Shown here one piece after another: positions 57,901 to 64,000 of a stretch of 64,000 nt of DNA. This DNA is from Echinometra lucunter (Eukaryota > Echinodermata > Echinoidea > Camarodonta > Echinometridae). Each line of letters begins with the position of its first letter. The stretch's first letter is position 1. Under the pieces are notes generated by a model. That model was not told where the DNA came from and did no database searches. It was given only the letters and a program-made list of their open reading frames with translations. The stretch covers positions 4,605,611 to 4,669,610 of the forward strand of contig CM057161.1 in assembly GCA_029962745.1 (NCBI GenBank). The letters run 5' to 3'. Both the position numbers and the translations under genes were made by a program.

Positions 57901-60900
57901 AGACGTAATCGTGGTACATTGTGTGTGTCATCCACCTGGCTTTGTACCGGGAAGGGAAAGCGATCACTAAAAAGACATCTGAATGCCCTGGACACCAAAA
58001 AGCTGACTTCCTATTGGACTTCTCCTCAGACAGTGATTTCAAGTGAATTAAGCAACTTGATTATTTTCATGATAAGCCTATCTTTATTCATGATGTTAAT
58101 TTTTTTTATATCTGGCATATTCAATGCAGTAACATTTTGTGCATTTATTCATTATTCTTTTCCAGTCATTTTCCAGATCACTACATTTTCCTTTTCATGC
58201 AGCTTAAAGAAGTCCTAATTTTTATTTTGTGTTATTTGTACTCCTGTTATTTCGACCCCTGTAAACTTATATATTCTCTTCATACTTTGTGATGGAAAAC
58301 AAGGAGACCATCCCTGGTAGCAAACATCACGCTTGCCATATCTATGTGGTATGTGATGCGAAGGGATGACGGACTTGTGAGTATATAGGTAAACGTCTTG
58401 TTTTCTCAATACTCCTCTATGGCACCGAAACTTGGATACTCAAAAGGGTGGATGAAAACAGACTTCTACCCTTCGAAATGACATGTCTTAGAAGAATACT
58501 CGGAGTAACAAGACTAGATAGGATAAGGAATACAGAAATAAGAAAGAGCCTAAATGTAAGGTTAACTGTTACAGACAAATCACACAAAAAAGATTGCGTT
58601 ACTTTGGACATGTCCCGAGAATGGCTCCAACATGACTCCCCAAACTGGTGCTAGAGGGAAGAGCATGGGGGTCAAGACGAAGAGGAAGACCTTTAAAAAG
58701 ATGGACGGACTGCTTAAGATCTGACTGTGCAAGTAGAGGCTTAGATACCTTGGGCAAAGCTTCCTACTTAGCAAGGGAGCAGAAGAATTGGCAGAAGATC
58801 GTGGAGTGGATGCCACCTCTCAACCCACCGTTGGTGGGGAAGGTATAAAGTAAAGTAAGTTACTTGCACAGTATGATGCATTTACCTGTCGTCTGCAGAG
58901 CTTTTGACATGTAATATACAAATACTTGAAATATCATATATTGCAGGGAAGTTGCACGAGTCTTCAATGTTAAGCTTTATTTTGTCTGGATACAATGACT
59001 CAATGTACCTACTGTTTAAAATGCATTGTTGAATTTTCTAATAAAACTAAAATTCTGCATAGTCCATAATCTTTCATTCCTAGGAGAAACAATGTGATCA
59101 TCTATTGTTATGAGGAAAAAATGTTGTTCATGTGAGGAAAGAAGAACATCAACAAACAATGCTAATATTGGTATTTATAACATACAGCATTCATTTCCTC
59201 AAGATGCATCGACTTAATGGCACAATATTTCTTTGAAATGATTGGACCGCACCTTAGCATTTTGCAAAGGAAATAAGTACTTCTCATGTATGTCTTTTGG
59301 AACCTATATACAGTGAAAGTGATTGTTTGATATTCTATTTAGTACTGCATGGTATAATAAGATCTATTCAATTGCCCATCAGGCAAGTCAGGTTCGATGT
59401 TTCTTACTACATGATTATTTTAAAACTTGAAGGAATTCTGGACAGAAGAAACAGTCAGAATAATGGTACCAATTGTCGACTGCTTATATGTGTATTTTTA
59501 TTTGTATCTTTTAGTTTCAAAAGTATACAAAGTTATGTACCCCGCCTGTGATTCATGGAGTATGAAGAAAAACATGTAGTTATACTCAAAATGACAGTTC
59601 TCTTTGAGGGTATTATTTTTACATATGAGCTCCACTTTTATTGTTAATTGTGACTGTGATGATTGCTGGTGCATGATAGTTGATGATTTTTTTTTGTATG
59701 GTATATACATGTACTTGCTTCATGATTGTTAGTTGAACTATGCTGCATGATTTTGCTGCATGATCTTGAAATGGTGACAAGGGTTTTAAGATAGCGCAGC
59801 TGTCGAATGATTGTTGTGGAATGAATGCTGATTGCTATACTGTGATGATTATTTGGCCTATGCTTGTGGCGATTCATAATTGATTGGTGGATGAGGTGTG
59901 ATTGTTTTATGACTTTAAGTTATGATATCAGTTCTCATAAATTTTCTGTGCCGATTCACCAGAAATTTCGTAAAAACGTCCGCAAGATCGATTGCATCTA
60001 CGTGCGAACTGATGCGCATGTGCCAGATGGTCGCCATATTTGATCTGCAAAAGAAAAGAAACCGATGTAAACATCAACACCGGAGAGTTTTTACTGGCTC
60101 TGGTAAGTAAATTTTCTGAAAATTCTATGTCTAAATGCTAAAATATTTTGGTAGTAGGCACTGTAGAAGATTGTAAATGAGAATTATCTATAGAATCTAA
60201 CAGTTAGTTGCAAGCTCCTCAGTAGCATGCATCGGCACTTGCAAAAGTGATTTTTTAGGGATGTTTTGAAGTGGCCAAATGGCTACTGATATGTTAGCGA
60301 GATAGGATAAAATGCCAGGCTCCGTGGAGAATAATAGCGATAGCGATTTTTTTTTTTTTTTAAACCCTCCAGGAGCCTCCAGGCTACGCATGCGAAAGCA
60401 CACTAGCGCTAGCACCCAGGGCTGCGTTTCACGAAACTGTCATAAGTCTAACTTCTTGGACATCCCATGGCATTGAAACATGTGTTGTAGAATTAACACG
60501 CGTTTCAATGGGATGTCCATGAACTTGGATTGGACTTATGACGGTTTCGTGAAACGCAGCCCAGTTTCCTAAAGCATGGAATAGCCACAGCTGTGTTTCA
60601 TTCTGTGCCAGGCTCATCTTCCAAAGTAACTACATCATGTGTTCCCATGGCATTGGGCAATGAACCAAGTTAAAGTTACTCTTAACTTTCTAAAGCCAAG
60701 GCTCTACTGCAATACTGCTCCGCCGCTGCTGGCCGGGCGCAGGACGGCAAGTGCTCGTACGTATCCACTGACTGTGCAGTGCACTGGCGCTGCACTGCAC
60801 TGCACTTCGTCGACGACGATACATGTGATCAAAAGTTTACATAATTCAGTAAAAACACATAAATCCATTAATCTGTTACCACTAAGACTAGACGGTGCTG

Positions 60901-61018
60901 TTACAGATACAGATGAAATAGAGCTGTGATAAAACCGTTTAGGTCGACTAGCTTGGTTCCTAGAAAGACTGAAAATACGAGCTAATCTGCACATGGAAAC
61001 GCTCCTGGAGGCTGCCAT
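37234..61018 (-). CDS. TRAP1: TRAP1, mitochondrial HSP90 chaperone
   Basis: ATP-dependent HSP90 of the mitochondrial matrix. Sixteen exons in order: 60880-61018, 53741-53944, 53001-53083, 51209-51355, 50636-50707, 49907-50070, 48081-48190, 47311-47664, 46091-46160, 43458-43605, 42528-42655, 41280 region (41270-41460), 40520-40605, 39052-39197, 38105-38177 and 37234-37335. Every junction is phase-consistent, giving about 738 aa (human 704). Exon 1 is inferred: it encodes an Arg/Ser-rich, acid-free leader ([20 protein letters not shown]) typical of mitochondrial presequences, and its phase fits exon 2. The GHKL ATPase fold shows [20 protein letters not shown], the Asn helix [20 protein letters not shown] (192-197) and [11 protein letters not shown] (234-244). 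The middle domain has [20 protein letters not shown] and the Arg loop LNLSRELLQ. The C-terminus ends EKSLEKY. Intron 5 has a GC donor. Introns hold many MITEs and arrays. Confidence 0.95.
37543..37946. mobile_element. piggyBac-like MITE in TRAP1 intron 15
   Basis: TTAA followed by CCCATTCGTGACAG at the left and a decayed right end before TTAA (37947). It shares GTCCACAT, GGTTTGGCC, GCAGAGCCCTAAAAAT and GCCAATTTGAAGAA words with copies at 43680 and 55085. Confidence 0.7.
38189..38470. repeat. 102-bp tandem repeat beside TRAP1 exon 15
   Basis: Nearly three copies containing GAACAATTTGGAAAT, AGAAGATGAATATAATA and CACCTTTTATGAACATG, spaced 102 bp (AGAAGATG at 38209, 38311, 38413). The first copy begins 11 bases upstream (on the gene strand) of the exon 15 acceptor. 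Confidence 0.85.
39281..39438. mobile_element. Foldback MITE with central CCAAT box
   Basis: GGGCCCTGTTTCACAAAAAG pairs with the right end CTTTTTATGAAATGGGGCCC; internal GATAGCAACTCCTGC and GCAAGACTTGCTAT also pair. The centre has CTGATTGGCT (CCAAT on the minus strand). In TRAP1 intron 13. Confidence 0.75.
39900..40200. mobile_element. Possible poly-G/C-capped MITE relic
   Basis: A G-run at 39914-39927, C-runs at 39939-39952 and 40169, and a right edge TGGCGCCACCCCTG resembling the hAT-like right termini elsewhere. The left end and target duplication were not identified. Confidence 0.35.
40767..40942. mobile_element. pogo/Tigger-like MITE, TA target site
   Basis: The termini CAGTCAGCTCTGCATAAGTC and GACTTAGGCAGAGTTGACTG are inverted, with TA on each side, as in Tc1/mariner-pogo elements. 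The interior repeats AAGTCGAA words. 176 bp, no coding capacity. In TRAP1 intron 12. Confidence 0.75.
41037..41047. repeat. Poly-G tract
   Basis: An uninterrupted G-run followed by AAGGGGAAGG, in TRAP1 intron 12. Confidence 0.8.
41581..41800. mobile_element. Foldback MITE, GTTTC family
   Basis: GGTGTTTCGCAAAGAGATAA pairs with TTAACTCTTTATGAAACACC; AAGTTGGACTT at the left pairs with AAGTCCAACTT at the right. The centre includes GCATTGGTCAG, containing ATTGG. In TRAP1 intron 11. Confidence 0.7.
42880..43020. repeat. (CAAAA)n microsatellite
   Basis: Tandem CAAAA, CAAAAA and AACCAA units over about 135 bp in TRAP1 intron 10. Lys/Asn/Gln and Phe-rich frames here are artefacts. Confidence 0.95.
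43680..44087. mobile_element. piggyBac-like MITE in TRAP1 intron 9
   Basis: Second copy of the family at 37543 and 55085: CATTCGTGACAGAGGTCCAC at the left, CCTGTCACGAATGGG at the right. The flanking TTAA sites are decayed on both sides (CTTTT on the left, TCAA on the right). Confidence 0.7.
44311..45888. mobile_element. Foldback element split by a satellite-element insertion
   Basis: The outer ends CTGGGCCGGCATTCAATTCA and TGAATTGAATACCGGCCCAG are inverted. Left-hand sequence (44311-44700) continues at 45835, because 44701-45834 is a separate insertion flanked by an exact 9-bp repeat CTAAGCAAA (44692-44700 and 45835-45843). The outer element is AT-rich with repeated ACTAAGTATTTTA and TTGCTTAAGTC words. 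Confidence 0.7.
44701..45834. mobile_element. Hairpin-ended satellite element with 161-bp units
   Basis: The left arm TGTCTCGCCTGCA (44730) is matched at the right by the hairpin GTCTCGCTCCGCTACGCAGG plus CGAGAC (45803-45830). About 4.5 tandem units are spaced exactly 161 bp (GCCAGT at 45101, 45262, 45423, 45584). Each has TGACCTTTGACCT. A GACGCCGCC triplet tract (45744-45783) precedes the right hairpin. Same plan as 8400-9923 and 28489-29086. Confidence 0.75.
46258..46417. mobile_element. Foldback MITE with central CCAAT box
   Basis: GGGGAGCGTTTCATGAAAGG at the left pairs with GTTGATGAAACGCTCCC at the right. Internal TTGTCGGATG and CAGACAACAAATG pair loosely. The centre reads CTCAGCCAATCAAAATC. 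In TRAP1 intron 8, next to exon 9. Confidence 0.75.
46551..46910. repeat. 88-bp tandem repeat, four copies
   Basis: Units beginning GGAAGCAAGAGACCAGAAG are spaced exactly 88 bp (46551, 46639, 46727, 46815), nearly identical, so recently amplified. In TRAP1 intron 8. Confidence 0.95.
48161..48975 (-). repeat. TRAP1: 84-bp array duplicating the TRAP1 exon 7 acceptor
   Basis: Ten copies counting the native exon: CCCAGATCT at 48184, 48268, 48352, 48436, 48520, 48604, 48687, 48771, 48855 and 48939. On the gene strand each copy reads ATATTTTAG, then ATCTGGGCAGTATGAGATAA, then GTGAAGCTGA. That is the intron end plus the first 30 or so bases of exon 7. Copies other than the native one run into a TAG stop. 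The 84-bp period is a multiple of three, which creates a spurious 177-codon antisense frame. Confidence 0.93.
49555..49678 (-). pseudogene. Decayed duplicate of TRAP1 exon 6
   Basis: On the minus strand it reads [18 protein letters not shown], as in the real exon 6 (49907-50070), but about 30 bp after that block are lost, breaking the frame. It lies in intron 6, downstream of the real exon. The splice acceptor is replaced by the ATC repeat; a donor-like GTGAAT remains at its end. Confidence 0.85.
49680..49900. repeat. (ATC)n/(ACC)n microsatellite
   Basis: Triplet repeat between the decayed and real copies of TRAP1 exon 6. A second shorter ATC-rich patch lies at 49345-49395. Frames encoding poly-Ile/Thr or poly-Asp/Met here are artefacts. 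Confidence 0.95.
52086..52237. mobile_element. Foldback MITE with CCAAT-like centre
   Basis: CTGGTCCTCGTTTCATGAAA, then CTTGTTATCA, at the left pair with TGATAACAAG and TTTTGTAAAATGGGGCCCAG at the right. The centre has CAGCCAATTAG. In TRAP1 intron 3. Confidence 0.75.
52330..52925 (+). mobile_element. 3' end of a CR1/L2-like LINE
   Basis: Frameshifted reverse-transcriptase C-terminus: [16 protein letters not shown], then in another frame [31 protein letters not shown] and [14 protein letters not shown] followed by a stop. This is the usual ending of CR1/L2-type ORF2. A 3' UTR follows, with a tail of GAAATTGAATTGAATT repeats (52905-52925). 5'-truncated and dead. Confidence 0.8.
55085..55495. 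mobile_element. piggyBac-like MITE, best-preserved copy
   Basis: Bounded by TTAA on both sides (55081-55084 and 55496-55499). The termini CCCATTCATGACAG and CTGTCACGAATGGG are inverted with one mismatch. 411 bp, no transposase. TTAA duplication with CCC ends is the piggyBac signature. In TRAP1 intron 1. Confidence 0.85.
55683..55767. mobile_element. 85-bp TTAA-flanked mini-MITE
   Basis: TTAA on each side (55679-55682 and 55768-55771) with the inverted ends CCCGTTGA and TCAACGGG and an inner CCCGAG...CTCGGG hairpin. A very small piggyBac-type element 180 bp from the previous one. Confidence 0.7.
55898..56336 (+). pseudogene. Transposon-associated coding remnants upstream of the Merlin transposase
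   Basis: Two coding-like stretches. The first (55898-56020) reads [16 protein letters not shown]...RKCPP and could be the decayed N-terminus of a Merlin transposase. The second (56070-56290) reads [33 protein letters not shown] and [11 protein letters not shown]. It looks like real protein sequence, but I do not recognise its family. No intact gene. Confidence 0.4.
56796..57600 (+). pseudogene. Merlin-type (IS1016/ISXO2) DDE transposase, broken
   Basis: Catalytic core of the Merlin superfamily: [13 protein letters not shown] with the first Asp, [11 protein letters not shown] with the second, and TNTVEGSWK with the Glu, followed by [13 protein letters not shown] 240-bp internal tandem duplication (56948-57187 and 57188-57427, extending to about 57466) repeats the segment from GIKVWIFG to HKHTFKQ and throws the frame. 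Terminal repeats could not be fixed. It lies in TRAP1 intron 1 on the opposite strand, so it is presumably removed by splicing. Confidence 0.8.
58390..58850 (+). mobile_element. LINE reverse-transcriptase C-terminal fragment
   Basis: Frameshifted reading: [40 protein letters not shown] and EIRKSLNV, then [23 protein letters not shown] and a C-terminal [12 protein letters not shown]. This ETW, RRILGV, GRP.RW layout is the usual end of non-LTR retrotransposon ORF2. One shift lies near 58590, others near 58640. Not functional. Confidence 0.8.
58851..60418. other. TRAP1 intron 1, upstream half: nothing coding recognised
   Basis: AT-rich with TG-rich words (GATGATT, TGCTGCATGAT) near 59650-59910 and a T-run at 60349. 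No element ends or exons were found. Confidence 0.4.
60419..60562. mobile_element. Foldback MITE, GTTTC family
   Basis: GGGCTGCGTTTCACGAAACT at the left is matched by GGTTTCGTGAAACGCAGCCC at the right. Inner arms GACATCCCATGGCATTGAAA and GTTTCAATGGGATGTCC pair as well, so most of the element is one hairpin. An ATTGG word is present off-centre. Confidence 0.8.
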
Positions 61019-61060
61019 CTTGGATTTTGTGTGCCTAAAAAGGTCAATGAACTACGAAGT
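60990..61060 (-). promoter_or_regulatory. TRAP1: Putative TRAP1 start with YY1-like motif
   Basis: The inferred TRAP1 initiator lies in CAAGATGGCAGCCTCC on the minus strand. This matches the AAGATGGCGGC-type YY1 element often found over start codons of TATA-less metazoan promoters. It depends on the exon 1 inference. Confidence 0.4.
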
Positions 61061-64000
61061 CCATAGGGCTACGCGTACATGTAGCTGTGATGTGACGAAT
61101 TTTGGTCATACTGCAAAGGGATTGGGGGGGGGGGGGGAATGATGTGTGTTTTCTTTAATCCTCACTAGGAAATGTTCCATATTTCTATTATGTATTGTCT
61201 CTCCATGACCTTTTGAAAATCCACAATACATTTCTTCATCACGTTTCTGATTCTCATTCAGAATATCCCTTTAAATTTGCATTTGTGTAGCATTTGAAGC
61301 CCTCCCCCCCCCCACCATCTCTCTCTCTCTCTTCCTATCTCTCATCGCAATTTCCACTTCCCCTCTCCCTCTTTTCTAATCAATTCCCCTCCCCCTTATC
61401 TTTCTCTCTTTCTCTCTCTTGATCCCCTATACTCCTCCCGGTACCCCTACCACTTCCTCTCTCAGCTAGGTCTCAACTCTGAGGCACATTCCATTGGTAT
61501 GGATTATTTCTGTATCAAGATGACTTGATCACGATCTTGCACCGATTAGCATGCTACACATCACAACACCATCTCATGCAGTATAATAACTACTAGCTCA
61601 AAACAATGAAATCCCCGGAGGGATATGCCTGTACATCATCTGCACAAATCACTTTCTGAAAAGCACCCTAAACGGGGATTAAAGTAGGACGGAAATAATG
61701 TATTACATCTCCGATTTTTATACCCTTAACAGGGATTTTATGCAAGAATTGCATCATTATCTCCTAATTAAGTAACATTTTCCCGGATTTTCCTGATTTT
61801 GATACCCTTTTTTCTAATTTTACCTGTTTTTGATACCCTTAACTGGATCCCAGGTTCCCCGCCAGGTGCTGAAAAACGACCCTTTTTCTACGTTTTTGTT
61901 TACGTGGATGATGTACAGGCCTCAACGAGACACATCCCCCCGGGATGAAATCATCTGGATTTTATCCAATTATCATTTGTTCTGGATTAATGTTCTATAT
62001 TGTTTGTAAAAACAACAAAAATATACTTTTTTTCTGATTTTCTTTTTTTCTCCTTATGATCACCAAACCTTGAAACTGATTGCAGAAAAATTAATGCAGA
62101 AACACAGGAATTGCCTGCAAGCAATCTACATTCAACAAATCACATCTGACTAAGATCATATTGGTAGATTCTTAGTACTTTAATCAAACATATATGCACT
62201 GTCATCAAAACTGAAGAACTTTGATTATGACATGGCAATGATCAAAATATATACATTTGAAGTTAACTGCTCAACATATGCAGTTATGCGTTAGATTTAC
62301 TGCAAACATTACTTCAGAATAGAACACTTTGGTAAATAATGTGTGTGCATTCCTTTACATTAGAAGATAAATAACACCAAAGTACAAAGATGAAACCCTC
62401 ATAATTGCAATTTCAAAATAGAACAATCATTTCAGTGTTTATTCAGGAATTAAATGCACATCAACATGACACACATATTTGCTCACTTAAAAATTAGCTG
62501 AATTCTATAACAGAGACAAACATAAAATAAAGTCCACAATACAACATAATTAGTACAGAAATGGCTAAGATATCAGTAATAGCACAATTATATAACATAA
62601 TACACAGATATATCTATCTTCAAATGGATTTGAACATTACAAAACAACAAGGAAGTAAACAAGAAATGTATTTATAAACTTCTTTTAAAAACTATATTAT
62701 ACTATAGCACAAATCATACAAAAAGGCACTCCCTAACTGAATAGCAATTTTGTTGAACAACAAATACAGCTGTCATTGCATAATTTCTTTCAAGCATTTT
62801 AAATGAGAAACAAAAAAAAAAACAACAACAAAAAATATGCCGTTTTGATATTGAGATAATGTAAAGAAATCTCATTCCTGTTGGTGAATGTACATGTTGC
62901 TGATAAATATATGGTTGAAGTCTTGTGGAAGTCTGACATCCTATTCTCTCGTTAGCTTTAAAATTTTGGGATAACATGATAGCAGTTTTAAAAAGATACT
63001 GCAAAAACATTCATTCCTGTTGGCAATTAATGAATATACATGTAGTTGGTAAATAGTAATATTACTCATATCATGTGCCTTGTTAGTGAATGGAAAAATC
63101 TGATGGCATGTTCATTTTGATAACTTGAAAATTGTGGGATAGCTCGACAATGATTTTGGGTCTACAATGCCCTTCTCAAATATGCCCCTCCCATTTTATC
63201 CTAAATACATTTTTTCAACTACAGTATTTGGAAGTGTCGTTTGAAGAAATGTATGTTACCATTGCACAGAAAACTGAGATGTTATAAAAAGTATTAATCC
63301 AAAATACATGCATCATAGCAAAAGTAAACAGCCATGACTTTGAAGGAAAAAAACTGAATCAATCTGGCTCATTTTTACTAAAAATTTGAGTGGTAAGAAT
63401 AGCATATTTTCACTTCCTTTCTTCACCTTGCAGAAAGTGTCTGTCAGAGAAAAGGGCTTTTAAATATTCAGAAATTTAATTTTTCCATAAAACTTTGAAC
63501 ATATACAATACCGGTAATCATATACTGTATGATTACAGTGTGTAATAAGTTGTACAGAAAACCTCTTCAGTGTATAAAGAAGAGAGACAGAAATAATTAG
63601 AAAGTAGTGAAGTAGTCAAATAAAATTAAGTTACTATTCAGCATGAGTAATGCTTGAACCTGAAGCACAGAGTACATCAACAGGAGAGTTTTAAATATAC
63701 ATGCATAGACAAGAAGTTACAGTACAATGACTTACATTTACAAAAATGGAAAGGTCAAATATATTGACAGACTGTAAAACTATCAGAAGTTAAACATATC
63801 TTCACTTTAAAAAAAAAAGTCATAACATTTTAAGCTTGAAGTAATTGAACTCTTTTACAAATCAAAGAGCATGGAAGAATTTCTTTACCACCTACAGAAA
63901 CTCACCAAGAGGTTTGTTGCCTCCTACCACATGTCTTTACCCCTCTCCATTTCTTTCGCATATACATGTATATCTTTTATGGTGATGCAGTCTTGGTAAT
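61019..64000. other. Region upstream of TRAP1, no gene supported
   Basis: A poly-G run at 61124-61136, a CT-rich tract at 61310-61445 and AT-rich DNA to the end. Only short frames without recognisable content. It might be UTR or intron of a gene beyond the window. Confidence 0.45.

Noticed and set aside
57859..58218. 119-codon plus-strand frame as a separate gene
   Set aside because: A Lys/Arg-rich start followed by AT-rich hydrophobic translation, between two dead transposons, with no recognisable domain.
62714..63010. 98-codon minus-strand frame
   Set aside because: AT-rich, includes a poly-Phe/Cys stretch from an oligo-A tract, and has no supporting splice or domain evidence.

Overview
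The window is nuclear DNA of an animal: genes have short exons separated by long AT-rich introns with GT-AG (and two GC-AG) junctions, and the intergenic and intronic DNA is packed with small DNA transposons, tRNA-derived SINEs, LINE tails, satellites and homopolymer G/C tracts. The combination (intron-bearing class A receptor, ZMAT2, TRAP1, a Merlin-type transposase remnant, many hAT-like MITEs) suggests a marine invertebrate, most likely a deuterostome such as an echinoderm. That placement is inference; no alignment could be run.

Four protein-coding genes are supported. (1) 1560-3330, plus strand: a two-exon rhodopsin-class GPCR of 402 aa with altered NRA and NPLII microswitch motifs. (2) 16061-25361, plus strand: a six-exon, 754-aa, highly charged and Ser-rich protein I do not recognise, with an HMG-box-like N-terminus and a CpG-rich leader exon near 15.2 kb. 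(3) 30256-34936, minus strand: ZMAT2, a U4/U6.U5 tri-snRNP zinc-finger protein, 208 aa in six exons. (4) 37234-61018, minus strand: TRAP1, the mitochondrial HSP90, about 738 aa in sixteen exons, with a predicted first exon 7 kb upstream of exon 2. Genes 2 and 3 converge tail to tail; ZMAT2 lies downstream of TRAP1 on the same strand.

Most of the remaining structure is mobile DNA. From 5.1 to 7.9 kb, several elements are nested inside one long-TIR element. Four elements (5464-6507, 6651-7345, 13724-14854, 20738-22412) have exact 8-bp target duplications and related GC-rich termini, as expected of non-autonomous hAT transposons. TTAA-flanked piggyBac-like MITEs, a pogo-like MITE, CCAAT-bearing foldback elements and three hairpin-ended satellite elements full of AGGTCA half-sites are also present. 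A decayed Merlin (IS1016/ISXO2-type DDE) transposase and a LINE fragment lie in TRAP1 intron 1.

The most unusual features are in TRAP1. A 3' splice site plus the start of exon 7 is amplified about ten times in an 84-bp array, the end of the last coding exon is repeated downstream in 99-bp units, and exon 6 has a decayed duplicate beside an (ATC)n tract. I found no CRISPR array, operon, rRNA or intact tRNA gene.
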